A DNA stretch of 40,717 bases from Mycobacterium simiae (GCF_008370645.1 NZ_VTZN01000030.1:1-40717), one strand, 5' to 3'. Shown: positions 20,344 through 28,807, counted from the first letter of the stretch. Made by a program: numbers and translations. The notes: generated from the letters alone by a model not told the origin.

Positions 20344-21675
20344 ATGACGTTGCTCGATCTGCTGCCTTCTATCGGCCAGGCGGCGCCGCGCCGGTTCGAC
20401 CCCGCCATCTGGCCAGCGACTACCAGTTCCGACCGGGACGGCCGGCTCTGCATCGGCGACGTGCCCCTCACCGATATCGCCGACGAGTTCGGTACCCCGG
20501 TCTATGTCATCGACGAAGCCGACTTTCGGCGCCGCGCGCGGCGCTACCGCACCACGTTGCGCGAGGTGGAGATTGTCTATGCCGGCACGTCTTTGTTGAC
20601 GACCTCCATAGCACGCTGGGTGCGCGAAGAGGGGCTTGGTGTCGACGTCTGCTCTTCGGGCCTGCTGGCCGTCGCCCTGGCCGGTGGCGTGGATCCGGCC
20701 CGCATCGTTATGCACGGCAACGCCAAATCGCCCGATGAACTGCGCGACGCGGTGACCGTCGGCGTCGGGCGCATCGTGCTGGATTCCAGTCTGGAGATTG
20801 CCTACCTAGCCGGGTTAGCGCGCCGGCGTCAGCGGGTGCTCATCCGAGTGACCCCTGATGTCGACATCCACGGCCACCGCGCACTCAGGACCGGAATCAG
20901 CGACCAGAAGTTCGGGTTTACCGTCACCGGCGACCATGCCGCCGAGGCCGTCAATAGCGTGCTGGCGCACCCCATCCTCGACTTGATCGGGCTGCACTGC
21001 CACATCGGCTCGCAGGTCACCGACCCGGGTTTCTACGGCGAAGCGATTCGCCGGCTGATCGCCGCGATGGCCGACATCCGCGCCCGGCATGGCGTCATCC
21101 TCACCGAACTCAACATCGGCGGCGGGCATGCCGTCCCGTACGTCCACGGTGACGCCGAGCTTGACCTTGACACGCTGGCACGCGTCATCGAAGACTCGCT
21201 GGACGAAGCCTGCGCCGCCGAGCACTTCCCCCGTCCGGCCGTCGTGGTGGAACCTGGTCGCGGCGTCAGCGCGCGGGCCGGTGTCACCCTGTACCGCGTT
21301 TGTTCGCTCAACACGCGACCCAGTGGGCGTACCTTCGTCGCGGTCGACGGCGGAATGGGCGACAACCCGCGGGTAGGGTTATTCGGCGCGGAAGCTACAG
21401 TCGCCCTGGCGAACCGGCATGGCTCGGGCGTCAAACGGCCTGTCACCGTTTCAGGCCGGCACGGGGGCGAAATCGCCCACGATGTGCAGCTACCGTCGGA
21501 TGTTCACGCAGGCGATTTGCTGTCGGTGGCGTGTACCGGCTCGTATCACCACAGCATGGCGTCGAACTACAACATGGTGGGGCGCCCGCCGCTGGTCGCG
21601 GTCAACGGCGGCCGGGCACGCGAGTTGGTGCGCCGCGAAACGATTGCCGACCTGCTGTCGCGCGACCGCGGTTGA
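20344..21675 (+). CDS. Diaminopimelate decarboxylase-like protein lacking catalytic Lys and Cys
   Basis: A fold-type III PLP decarboxylase homologue of LysA, 443 aa with full-length architecture: TIM barrel from about residue 55 and C-terminal beta-domain. Preserved family motifs include GVDVCSSGLLAVAL, HGNAKS, DQKFGF, HCHIGSQ, NIGGG, VVEPGR (PLP phosphate loop), DGGMGDNPR and YNMVGRP. Two essential sites are changed. The Schiff-base lysine of YAGK is Thr82 (YAGTS, codon ACG), and the catalytic CESGD motif from the partner subunit is replaced by GGEIA (about 374-378). The frame is intact, so it is maintained rather than decaying. It is probably not a working decarboxylase; it may be a regulatory pseudo-enzyme or act on other chemistry (inference). 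I do not recall this gene between mfd and Rv1019 in M. tuberculosis. It converges with the TetR gene, 7 nt apart. Confidence 0.85.
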   Translation: MTLLDLLPSIGQAAPRRFDPAIWPATTSSDRDGRLCIGDVPLTDIADEFGTPVYVIDEADFRRRARRYRTTLREVEIVYAGTSLLTTSIARWVREEGLGVDVCSSGLLAVALAGGVDPARIVMHGNAKSPDELRDAVTVGVGRIVLDSSLEIAYLAGLARRRQRVLIRVTPDVDIHGHRALRTGISDQKFGFTVTGDHAAEAVNSVLAHPILDLIGLHCHIGSQVTDPGFYGEAIRRLIAAMADIRARHGVILTELNIGGGHAVPYVHGDAELDLDTLARVIEDSLDEACAAEHFPRPAVVVEPGRGVSARAGVTLYRVCSLNTRPSGRTFVAVDGGMGDNPRVGLFGAEATVALANRHGSGVKRPVTVSGRHGGEIAHDVQLPSDVHAGDLLSVACTGSYHHSMASNYNMVGRPPLVAVNGGRARELVRRETIADLLSRDRG

Positions 21676-21682
21676 GCCGGGA

Positions 21683-22330
21683 CTACTCCTCCTGCAGCTG
21701 AGGATCGGCTTCCAGATGTTTCAAGCCATTCCAAACCAGATTGACCAGGTGGGCAGCGACTACTTCCTTCTTGGGTTCCCGGGCATCGAGCCACCACTGC
21801 GCCGTCATCGACACCGAACCCACCAACGCCTGGGCATACAGGGGGGCCAGGTCCGGGTCCAGACCCCGCCGGGCGAAGTCGCCGGCCAGAATAGAGCTGA
21901 CCTGGCTGACGGCGTCATTGAGCAGGCTGGAATAGGTACCGGAGCTGATCGAGGCTGGCGAATCGCGGATCATGATGCGGAAGCCGTCGGTACGTTCTTC
22001 GACGTAGGTCAGCAATGCCAACGCCACCCGCTCGACCCGTACCCGGGACCGGTTGTTGGTCAATGACGAGGTGATGCCGTCCAGCAGCGCCTGCATTTCG
22101 CGGTCGACGACCACCGCATATAGGCCCTCTTTACCGCCGAAATGCTCGTAAACCACCGGTTTGGACACGTTGGCGCGTTGCGCGATCTCCTCGATCGAGG
22201 TCCCGTCATAGCCACGTTCGGCAAACAATGACCGTGCGATGCCGATAAGTTGCTGCCGGCGTTCGCTGCCGGTCATTCGGGCGCGCGGCACCCGCACTTC
22301 TTTCTCCGGCTCCTTATCCGGCCCAGCCAC
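21683..22330 (-). CDS. TetR-family transcriptional regulator (Rv1019-like)
   Basis: One-component repressor, 215 aa from GTG 22330. The N-terminal helix-turn-helix covers about residues 25-70 (RSLFAERGYDGTSIEEIAQ, NVSKPVVYEHFGGKEGLY). The C-terminal ligand and dimer domain ends with QWWLDAREPKKEVVAAHLVNLVWNGLKHL. The M. tuberculosis homologue is shorter (about 197 aa), and the ATG at 22276 (MTGSERRQQL) would give 197 aa, so the start is uncertain. It is divergent from the tRNA-Gln-glmU unit and convergent with the LysA-like gene. Its ligand and target are unknown. TetR proteins usually regulate themselves and a neighbour. Confidence 0.93.
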   Translation of the reverse strand: MAGPDKEPEKEVRVPRARMTGSERRQQLIGIARSLFAERGYDGTSIEEIAQRANVSKPVVYEHFGGKEGLYAVVVDREMQALLDGITSSLTNNRSRVRVERVALALLTYVEERTDGFRIMIRDSPASISSGTYSSLLNDAVSQVSSILAGDFARRGLDPDLAPLYAQALVGSVSMTAQWWLDAREPKKEVVAAHLVNLVWNGLKHLEADPQLQEE

Positions 22331-22383
22331 GTCAATCAGGGTAACCGTTTGCGCGGCTGGTCTACGCGTCGGCTGGTCGCTGA

Positions 22384-22508
22384 CGGCGTCGAGCGTGCAC
22401 TGGGGGCATCGAGTGCGCGCTCACGGCGTCGAGTGCGCGCTCACGGCGCCCCGATCGCGCTGGTCCCCGCCCTAGACGCGCACTCACGGCCGTCATTGCA
22501 CACTCGAT
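22384..22508. repeat. Intergenic repeat cluster between the TetR gene and tRNA-Gln
   Basis: The unit TCGAGTGCGCGCTCACGGCG occurs twice in perfect tandem (22409-22428 and 22429-22448). Diverged copies lie at 22389-22402 (TCGAGCGTGCACTG) and 22473-22489 (TAGACGCGCACTCACGG), and an inverted copy at 22495-22508 (ATTGCACACTCGAT). The core GAGTGCGC/GCGCACTC is partly self-complementary. The stretch 22331-22651 has no supported gene. It looks like a dispersed mycobacterial intergenic repeat family (recalled impression, not checked). Confidence 0.75.
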
Positions 22509-22568
22509 ATGGCTGCCGGTCGGGAATTGGTCGGCTTACTCGACTCGACCGAATTGTCTGACTCCTCA

Positions 22569-22588
22569 GCCGGCCGCCAGCGGCCGGC
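22569..22588. repeat. Perfect 9-bp hairpin upstream of tRNA-Gln
   Basis: GCCGGCCGC and GCGGCCGGC are separated by two bases, forming a very stable GC hairpin. It lies immediately upstream of the probable tRNA promoter (-10 TAGAGT at 22602-22607, about 45 bases before the tRNA). It could be an operator or a transcriptional block. There is no T-run. Confidence 0.6.
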
Positions 22589-22651
22589 ATCGTCGTCCGA
22601 CTAGAGTCACAGGGTGGCGTGCGGACAACAGTTGCCGCCGTCGACCAGCAA

Positions 22652-22723
22652 TCCGTCGTGGTGTAATCGGCAGCACCTCTGATTTTGGTTCAGATAGTTC
22701 AGGTTCGAGTCCTGGCGACGGAG
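22652..22723 (+). tRNA. tRNA-Gln (anticodon TTG)
   Basis: A full cloverleaf can be folded by eye. The acceptor stem TCCGTCG pairs with CGACGGA (7 bp), with discriminator G. The D stem GTGT/GCAC has loop AATCGGCA. The anticodon stem TCTGA/TCAGA has loop TTTTGGT, giving anticodon TTG that reads CAA. The T stem TCAGG/CCTGG has loop TTCGAGT. The CCA end is not encoded. A -10-like TAGAGT at 22602-22607 could drive it. glmU begins 54 bases downstream in the same direction, as I recall for M. tuberculosis. Confidence 0.95.
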
Positions 22724-22777
22724 CGTGGCTCTTAGCCGCGGACGTACGCGTTCGCGAGCCGAACCTAAGGAGAGTCG

Positions 22778-24241
22778 ATGACGTTTCGCGGTGACACCGC
22801 GGTCCTGGTCTTAGCGGCCGGGCCCGGCACCCGGATGAAGTCAGACACACCCAAAGTGCTGCACACTCTAGGCGGGCGTAGCATGCTGTCGCACTCGCTG
22901 CACGCGATGGCCAAGCTGGCGCCCCAGCATCTGGTCGTGGTACTCGGTCACGATCACCAGCGCATCTCCCCGCTGGTCACCGAACTGGGCCAGACTCTCG
23001 GACGCCCCATCGACGTAGCCTTACAGGATCGACCACTAGGTACCGGACACGCGGTGCTATGCGGCCTGTCTGCGCTGCCGGACGACTACGCCGGCATCGT
23101 CGTCGTCGCCGCGGGCGATACCCCGCTGCTAGACGCCGATACCCTGGCCGATCTCATCGCAAACCACAGCGCAAAGTCGGCCGCCGTCACAGTGCTGACC
23201 ACAACGCTGAGCGATCCACACGGCTACGGCCGCATCCTGCGAACCCAGGACAACGAAGTGATGGCGATCGTCGAGCAAACCGACGCGACGCCCTCGCAAC
23301 AGGAGATTCGAGAGGTCAACACCGGCGTCTACGCCTTCGACATCGCCGCCCTGCGCTCGGCGCTGAGCCGACTCAGCGCCGACAACGCCCAGCAGGAGCT
23401 CTACCTCACCGACGTCGTCGCCATCCTGCGCCGCGACGGCCGGACGGTCAGCGCCCGCCACATCGATGACAGCATGCAAGTGGCGGGGGTCAACAACCGC
23501 GTCCAACTGGCCCAGCTGGGCGCCGAGCTCAACCGCCGGATTGTGGCCGCCCACCAAATGGCCGGCGTCACCATCATCGACCCCGCCACCACGTGGATCG
23601 ACGTGGACGTGACGATCGGGCGCGACACGGTCATTCACCCTGGCACCCAGTTGCTGGGCCGGACGCGGATCGGCGGCCATTGCGTCGTCGGCCCGGACAC
23701 CACTCTGGCCGACGTCACCGTCGGCGCGGGCGCCACGGTGGTTCGCACGCACGGCACGGAGTCATCGATCGGAGACGGCGCCGTGGTTGGTCCCTTCACC
23801 TACTTGCGGCCCGGCACCACGCTGGGCGCCGACGGCAAACTCGGCGCGTTCGTGGAGGCGAAGAACTCCACCATCGGCACCGGCACCAAAGTTCCGCACC
23901 TGACCTACGTCGGCGACGCCGACATCGGCGACCACAGCAACATCGGTGCTTCCAGCGTGTTCGTCAACTACGACGGCGCGACCAAACAGCGCACCACCAT
24001 CGGCTCGCACGTGCGCACCGGATCCGACACCATGTTCGTTGCGCCCGTGACGGTCGGTGACGGCGCCTACACCGGTGCCGGCACCGTCGTACGCGAGGAC
24101 GTTCCGCCGGGAGCCTTAGCGGTGTCCGCCGGCCCGCAGCGCAACATCGAAAATTGGGTTCAGCGCAAGAGGCCGGGAACAGCCGCGGCCGAAGCCGCCG
24201 ATAAGGCCACTCACAGCTCCGAAGGCCAGCAGACACCGTGA
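22778..24241 (+). CDS. glmU: Bifunctional GlmU (GlcN-1-P acetyltransferase / GlcNAc-1-P uridylyltransferase)
   Basis: Makes UDP-GlcNAc for peptidoglycan and the arabinogalactan linker. It is 487 aa. The N-terminal Rossmann-type uridylyltransferase domain begins [21 protein letters not shown], with [10 protein letters not shown] and [10 protein letters not shown] (about residues 75-110). The C-terminal left-handed beta-helix hexapeptide repeats run from about residue 260, with [20 protein letters not shown] and [11 protein letters not shown] for acetyl transfer. The ATG is preceded by AAGGAG at good distance. The Gly-Pro-Gly in the nucleotide loop (LAAGPGTRM) differs slightly from the common AGAGTRM. 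prsA follows about 100 bases later; the three functions tRNA-Gln, glmU and prsA are in one direction. Confidence 0.98.
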   Translation: MTFRGDTAVLVLAAGPGTRMKSDTPKVLHTLGGRSMLSHSLHAMAKLAPQHLVVVLGHDHQRISPLVTELGQTLGRPIDVALQDRPLGTGHAVLCGLSALPDDYAGIVVVAAGDTPLLDADTLADLIANHSAKSAAVTVLTTTLSDPHGYGRILRTQDNEVMAIVEQTDATPSQQEIREVNTGVYAFDIAALRSALSRLSADNAQQELYLTDVVAILRRDGRTVSARHIDDSMQVAGVNNRVQLAQLGAELNRRIVAAHQMAGVTIIDPATTWIDVDVTIGRDTVIHPGTQLLGRTRIGGHCVVGPDTTLADVTVGAGATVVRTHGTESSIGDGAVVGPFTYLRPGTTLGADGKLGAFVEAKNSTIGTGTKVPHLTYVGDADIGDHSNIGASSVFVNYDGATKQRTTIGSHVRTGSDTMFVAPVTVGDGAYTGAGTVVREDVPPGALAVSAGPQRNIENWVQRKRPGTAAAEAADKATHSSEGQQTP

Positions 24242-24342
24242 GTTCGCTTCCTGGCAACCCGGCGACACATCCAGGCCCGTCGCTTGCGTACGATGTTGCC
24301 GTCCGATCCCTATTCCGATCCCGATACGGCGAGGGCAGCGCG

Positions 24343-25323
24343 TTGAGCCACGACTGGACCGATAATCGCAAAAACCTCATGCTGTTCAGCGGCCGCGCCC
24401 ATCCGGAGCTGGCCGAGCAGGTTGCCAAAGAACTCGACGTCCACGTCACCGCGCAGGACGCGCGGGAGTTCGCCAACGGTGAAATCTTCGTGCGCTTCAA
24501 CGAATCGGTGCGCGGCTGCGACGCGTTCGTTCTGCAATCGTGCCCGGTACCGGTGAACACCTGGCTGATGGAACAGCTGATCATGATCGACGCGCTCAAG
24601 CGGGGCAGCGCCAAGCGGATCACCGCGGTCATGCCGTTCTACCCGTACGCCCGGCAGGACAAGAAACACCGCGGCCGCGAGCCGATCTCGGCGCGGCTGG
24701 TCGCGGACCTGCTCAAGACCGCCGGTGCCGACCGGATCGTGACCGTTGACCTGCACACCGACCAGATCCAGGGGTTCTTCGACGGCCCCGTCGACCATAT
24801 GCGCGGACAGAACCTGCTGACCGGATACATCAGGGACAACTATCCCGACGGAAACATGGTGGTGGTCTCCCCCGACTCGGGCCGGGTGCGTATCGCCGAG
24901 AAGTGGGCCGACGCCTTGGGTGGTGTTCCGTTGGCCTTCATTCACAAGACCCGCGACCCGCGGGTGTCCAACCAGGTGGTGTCCAACCGCGTGGTCGGCG
25001 AGGTCTCCGACCGCACCTGTGTGCTGATCGACGACATGATCGACACCGGCGGCACCATTGCCGGCGCGGTGCAGCTGCTGCACAACGATGGCGCCCGAGA
25101 CGTGATCATCGCGGCCACCCACGGTGTGCTGTCCCACCCTGCCGCCGAGCGGCTGGCTGCATGCGGCGCCCGGGAGGTAATCGTCACCAACACGCTTCCC
25201 ATCGCCGAAGAGAAGCGTTTCCCCCAGCTCACGGTCTTGTCCATTGCACCGTTGCTGGCCAGCACCATCCGAGCAGTCTTCGAAAACGGTTCAGTAACAG
25301 GGCTCTTCGACGGAGACGCCTAG
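24343..25323 (+). CDS. prsA: Ribose-phosphate pyrophosphokinase (PRPP synthetase)
   Basis: Transfers pyrophosphate from ATP to ribose-5-phosphate. The product PRPP feeds nucleotide, His and Trp synthesis and, in mycobacteria, decaprenyl-phospho-arabinose. From the TTG at 24343 it is 326 aa, equal to M. tuberculosis PrsA as I recall, beginning MSHDWTDNRKN. Motifs: ANGEIFVRF, FYPYARQDKKHRGREPISARL, VDLHTDQIQGFFD and the PRPP-binding loop VLIDDMIDTGGTI. A GAGGG lies upstream of the TTG. The frame is open back to GTG 24238, overlapping the glmU stop; that would add 35 residues unlike the family. An ArsC-like gene follows after one base. Confidence 0.95.
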   Translation: MSHDWTDNRKNLMLFSGRAHPELAEQVAKELDVHVTAQDAREFANGEIFVRFNESVRGCDAFVLQSCPVPVNTWLMEQLIMIDALKRGSAKRITAVMPFYPYARQDKKHRGREPISARLVADLLKTAGADRIVTVDLHTDQIQGFFDGPVDHMRGQNLLTGYIRDNYPDGNMVVVSPDSGRVRIAEKWADALGGVPLAFIHKTRDPRVSNQVVSNRVVGEVSDRTCVLIDDMIDTGGTIAGAVQLLHNDGARDVIIAATHGVLSHPAAERLAACGAREVIVTNTLPIAEEKRFPQLTVLSIAPLLASTIRAVFENGSVTGLFDGDA

Positions 25324-25324
25324 A

Positions 25325-25672
25325 TTGCCGCGCACCGCTGTCATCTACCACAACCCCAAGTGCAGCACTTCCCGCAAGACGCTGGAGTTATTGCGCGACA
25401 ACGGTATTGAGCCAACTATCGTGCAATACCTGAAAACACCGCCATCCCGCGACGAACTAGTGCGGATGATCGCCGACGCCGGCATCGACGTGCGCACGGC
25501 GGTGCGCAAGCGCGAGGCGCTCTATGCCGAGCTCAACCTGGCCGACGCTACCGATGACGCGCTGCTGGACGCGATGGCCGCGCACCCGATTCTGATCGAA
25601 CGGCCTTTCGTGATCACGTCGAAAGGGACCCGGCTGGCCCGGCCGGTCGAGGCAGTTCGCGAGATTCTGTGA
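25325..25672 (+). CDS. ArsC/Spx-family protein, probable glutaredoxin-type arsenate reductase
   Basis: A 115-aa thioredoxin-fold protein of the ArsC family. The active-site loop YHNPKCSTSRK carries the single conserved Cys13, followed by the typical EPTIVQYLKTPPSRDEL and HPILIERPFVIT segments. Family members reduce arsenate with glutathione/glutaredoxin-like thiols, and others (YffB, Spx) have different roles; mycobacteria would need another thiol donor. It starts with TTG one base after prsA, with no clear ribosome site, and its TGA overlaps the lpqT GTG (GTGA). No arsenic regulator or efflux gene is nearby, so a role in arsenate resistance is doubtful. Confidence 0.85.
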   Translation: MPRTAVIYHNPKCSTSRKTLELLRDNGIEPTIVQYLKTPPSRDELVRMIADAGIDVRTAVRKREALYAELNLADATDDALLDAMAAHPILIERPFVITSKGTRLARPVEAVREIL

Positions 25673-26325
25673 CTGCCCGCCGGCGCGCCGCAGCCGTCCT
25701 CGCTACCGCGGTGACGATATCGTCGGCCGCCTGCTCACCGGCGAAACCCCCTGACTTTCAATCCATCCTGACGACGACGGCGCCCACCAGCATCACGACG
25801 GCGACAGCCCCGCCCGTTCCGCTTTCTCAGTACCTGGAAAGCATCGGTGTCAGCGGACAGCAAGTGGCGCCCACCAAGCTCGCCGGTTTGACTGTGTCGA
25901 TCCCGACACCCGCCGGCTGGTCACCGTACACCGGTCCAAAGATCACTCCGCAGACCGTGATCATCTCCAAAGGCGGCAAGTATCCCACCGCAAGGCTGGT
26001 GGTGTTTCAGCTGCGCGGAGACTTCGACCCCGTGCAGGTTGCCCGGCGCGGCAACGAGGACGCCCAACTATTCGACAATTTCAAACAGCTGGACGCCTCA
26101 ACGGCAGACTTCAACGGCTTTCCATCGTCGATGATGCAGGGTAGTTACGACTTGGACGGAACACGACTGCACAGCTGGAACCGGATCGTCATTCCCACCG
26201 GGCCAGCGCCGGAGAATCAGCGATATCTGGTTCAGCTCACCATTACCAGCTTGGCCACCCAGGCTGTCGCGAATGCGCCCGACATCGAGGCGATCATTGG
26301 CGGATTCGTCGTCGCGGCGAAGTAA
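25669..26325 (+). CDS. lpqT: Lipoprotein LpqT (LpqN/LpqT family)
   Basis: Secreted lipoprotein, 218 aa (M. tuberculosis about 226). The signal peptide MTARRRAAAVLATAVTISS leads to a lipobox SAAC with the acylated Cys at 22. A Thr/Pro-rich tether (residues 25-50) precedes the LpqN/LpqT domain, with ISIPTPAGWSPYTGP-like sequence and the C-terminal VQLTITSLATQAVANAPDIEAIIGGF. Members of this family are thought to bind or process cell-envelope lipids; the exact role is unclear. The GTG overlaps the ArsC-like stop by 4 nt. The accessory island starts just downstream. Confidence 0.93.
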   Translation: MTARRRAAAVLATAVTISSAACSPAKPPDFQSILTTTAPTSITTATAPPVPLSQYLESIGVSGQQVAPTKLAGLTVSIPTPAGWSPYTGPKITPQTVIISKGGKYPTARLVVFQLRGDFDPVQVARRGNEDAQLFDNFKQLDASTADFNGFPSSMMQGSYDLDGTRLHSWNRIVIPTGPAPENQRYLVQLTITSLATQAVANAPDIEAIIGGFVVAAK

Positions 26326-26408
26326 GGCTATGGGCGAGCTGGCTGAAAAGCCGACGGCGACAGGCACTGCCGCCTAAAAGTCGGGCACTGCTGCGCGCTG
26401 CGGGAGCG

Positions 26409-27215
26409 ATGCTTGAGAGGATCGACAAGCGATCCTGCGGAAAAGCACATCCGGTCCTGCTGCTTTTCATTCATGGCGCTTGGCATGGCGCGTGGTGCTG
26501 GGATCAGTTCCTGGGTTTTTGCAGATCGGGACTATCGCGCAGCCGCGCTGAACCTGCGCGGACATGGTGCCAGCCCACTGCGAAGCCGTTGCGCTCCAAT
26601 CACATTGCCGATTACGTCGATGACATGGGTGTCAAGCCGATAAACTCGGCGGCCAGCCGGTGCTCATCGGCGACCCCTGGGCGGCTTCATCGTGCAGAAG
26701 TACCTCGAAAGCCGCCCCGCCGCAGCCGCTGTACTTTTAGGGTCCGTGCCGCCGCACGGCACGCTCGGTCAAGCCTCGCGACTTTTTCGCCGCCACCCGT
26801 GGGTAACGATCCAAGCGATTACCAGTCGCAAATCGGTGAAGTTCATTGACACCCCGGCTCTTGCCCGCGAGCACCTCTTCAGCCCGCACACGCCAGACGC
26901 CATCATTGAATCCTGTATGGCGCGTATCCAGCCTGAAAGCATTGACGCTGCCGCCGATCTGTGGTCATGTCGCGTCAAGACCCGGAAATAACCACCCCTA
27001 TGTTGATTCTCGGAGCCGACGACGACGGCTTCGTCACCGACGGCGATGTGCGTGCGACGGCACGCGCCTATCGGACCACACCGGAGTTCTTTGCCCGCAT
27101 GGGGCACAACATGATGCTCGAACCTGGATGGGTCGATGTCGCCGACCGAATCCACGCTTGGCTGCAAACCCGCGCGCTGGCAAACCGGTCAGAGCGCGGA
27201 CGCGAGTGTCGTTGA
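26409..27215 (+). pseudogene. Decayed alpha/beta hydrolase
   Basis: Pieces of one alpha/beta hydrolase appear in order across frames: LLLFIHGAWHGAWCWDQF (near 26456), the switched-frame RDYRAAALNLRGHGASP, then AKPLRSNHIADYVDDMG, VQKYLESRPAAAAVLLGSVPPHG, then SRQDPEITTPMLILGADDDGFV and finally FFARMGHNMMLEPGWVDVADRIHAWLQ. At least four frameshifts are needed to join them. The nucleophile elbow (normally GHSxGG, near 26675) reads GDP before a frameshift, so the catalytic serine is lost, although the Asp and His regions survive. A fragment of a second copy of the same gene lies at 30808-30900. Confidence 0.85.
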
Positions 27216-27650
27216 TTGCCAGCCAAGTTCGCTACTGCCAGGCGTTCTCGCCGTGGTCGCGCGAGAAGCCGCGTTCGCGGCGGCTAGTGCCCGGACCCCG
27301 CGCATGACCAGCGTCGGGGATGCTGGCCCTGCGCCGGTTGTCGTGGCGTCGTTTCTTATCCCATGCCAGCAGGCGCGCCAGCGCCCGTCACATTCTCGTT
27401 CGTAGGGATTCGGGAGTGATCGTCTTCTGTCTCAACCCCCATAAGTGGTGTCGCTTCTTCGGTGGTTTGAGTCGCGGGATCGGCGGATCGGCCTGAGTAG
27501 CCCTCCACGTGGTCTCGATTAGACTCGCGGGGGTGGGATCGAATGAATTGCGCGTTGTACTTGGTCAGCTAGGGGTTACGGCCAGTCAATCGCAGGGCCT
27601 TGGCGCTCAACTCGCCACAGGAGCAACGCCACCGGCACCGGGCCGTCCAT
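27068..27650 (+). repeat. Direct repeat, copy A
   Basis: This stretch aligns by eye with 30808-31371. It covers the 3' end of the decayed hydrolase, about 320 bases of non-coding DNA and the 5' end of the secretion-substrate-like gene. Shared exact blocks include ATGGGGCACAACATGATGCT, GCGCATGACCAGCGTCGGG, CAGCTAGGGGTTA and GAGCAACGCCACCGGCACC. The remainder differs by many substitutions and small indels. The gap 27216-27532 holds no gene; it is part of this repeat. Confidence 0.85.
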
Positions 27651-27832
27651 TCCAGGCCACGACGGCGGCGGTGAGTGGTATCGACGCAGCGATCGGCGGC
27701 GTGGCGGCGGCCTTGGCTACCCGAACTCAGGCTACGGCTGGCGCGGTGGTCGCAGCAGCCGCAGGTTATGTCAACCAAGAGGCCAGTGCCGCGAGCGAGA
27801 TGGCCGCCGTGACGCAGGGGACGGTGGTATAG
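27533..27832 (+). CDS. Small type VII secretion-like protein with YxxxE motif
   Basis: A 99-aa Ala/Gly-rich helical protein of WXG100/EspC-like size. From GTG 27533 it begins MGSNELRVVLGQLGV, has a Pro/Gly turn at about 32-40 (TPPAPGRPF) and a second helix rich in Ala. Near the C terminus it has Y79-V-N-Q-E83, which matches the YxxxD/E secretion signal of mycobacterial type VII substrates. It has no WxG; that motif is in the next protein, which starts directly after this stop. This fits a heterodimeric substrate pair. A GTG at 27509 in frame would add 8 residues. No ESX core gene is present, so export would use a system encoded elsewhere. The assignment is by architecture, not by recognised family. 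Confidence 0.7.
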   Translation: MGSNELRVVLGQLGVTASQSQGLGAQLATGATPPAPGRPFQATTAAVSGIDAAIGGVAAALATRTQATAGAVVAAAAGYVNQEASAASEMAAVTQGTVV

Positions 27833-28807
27833 ATGCCGGCCACCCTGTCGCAAATCCGGGCATGGAGCACCGAGCACCTCATCGATGCAGCGAGCTACTG
27901 GACTAGAACCGCCGATCAGTGGGAAGACGTCTTCCTGCAGATGCGCAACCAGTCCTATGCCATCACCTGGAACGGCGCTGGCGGCGACGCGCTACGGGAA
28001 CGGACCGGCGCCGACCTGCCGATCGTGAGCGCAAAAGCCGACCAGCTAGGCCAGGCAGCAGCGATTGCACGCAACGGTGCCAGCGACATCAGCGCAGCCC
28101 AACGACGAGTGCTCTATGCTGTTGAGGACGCCCAGAACGCGGGATTCACTGTCGGAGAAGACTTGTCGGTCACCGATACCCGTGCTATTACTACGGCAGC
28201 AGAGCAGGCCGCTCGACAGGCTCAGGCGCAAGCTTTCGCCGGTGACATCCGCTTGCGCGCAGAACAGCTCGACGCGGCAGAGGTCAAGGTTGCAGGCCAA
28301 CTTACCGCCACTACTGCTGGTCTCAGTAGCGTCGGCTTTGCGGAGCACCCGATCTACAACCCAGTTGCACAAGGTCCGGCCACTCACCGCAATGGAATCC
28401 ACTTGGTCGACTTCAAACAGGACGGCGGCGACCCACCTCCATTTGCGCCGTGGGACACTCCTGACGGAACGCCGCCGCCACCCCAGCCCGCGTTCTTTCC
28501 GCAGTACGAGCAGGCCCTCACGGCACCGCCTGCGCCTGCGCAGGCGGTGCCGCCGATGCCCTCGTCTCCACCGCCGGCGCCACGGCCCGCGACCGATCCG
28601 GGCAGTGCCGTGGCCGCGAAACCAGGATGCAGCATCTACGACGCGACGAAAGCCCTCCTGGAGCCCCCGGGCGGCATGATTGCGATCTTGACCGCAGTCC
28701 CTGAAGGTGGGACTGGCGTGGGGATTCCCGCCGCGCTCGGTCAAATCGCTCTCGGTACGGCGGCAGTCGCTGACGGCCTGGACGCCGCCGGCAAATGCCT
28801 GGATTGA
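27833..28807 (+). CDS. WxG-containing protein with Pro-rich linker, probable secreted partner
   Basis: A 324-aa protein starting ATG directly after the stop of the preceding gene. The N-terminal helical domain (about 1-165) begins MPATLSQIRAWSTEHLIDAA and contains W46-N-G48, a WxG turn, followed by long Ala/Gln-rich helices. Residues about 195-265 are Pro-rich (PPPPQPAFFPQYEQ, APPAPAQAVPPMPSSPPP). The C-terminal about 65 residues contain two Cys (KPGCSIYDA and AGKCLD) around a Gly/Ala/Ile-rich hydrophobic stretch. From memory it resembles M. tuberculosis Rv0026/Rv2082-type proteins of unknown function. The modular layout (helical secretion module, Pro linker, distinct tail) recalls type VII effectors; the function of the tail is unknown. 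Confidence 0.72.
   Translation: MPATLSQIRAWSTEHLIDAASYWTRTADQWEDVFLQMRNQSYAITWNGAGGDALRERTGADLPIVSAKADQLGQAAAIARNGASDISAAQRRVLYAVEDAQNAGFTVGEDLSVTDTRAITTAAEQAARQAQAQAFAGDIRLRAEQLDAAEVKVAGQLTATTAGLSSVGFAEHPIYNPVAQGPATHRNGIHLVDFKQDGGDPPPFAPWDTPDGTPPPPQPAFFPQYEQALTAPPAPAQAVPPMPSSPPPAPRPATDPGSAVAAKPGCSIYDATKALLEPPGGMIAILTAVPEGGTGVGIPAALGQIALGTAAVADGLDAAGKCLD

Noticed and set aside
22384..22508. Possible CRISPR array
   Set aside because: The two perfect repeats are directly adjacent with no spacers, other copies are diverged or inverted, and there are no cas genes.
24238..24342. Longer PrsA start at GTG overlapping glmU
   Set aside because: The 35 extra residues are unlike PRPP synthetases, and the TTG at 24343 gives the expected 326 aa.
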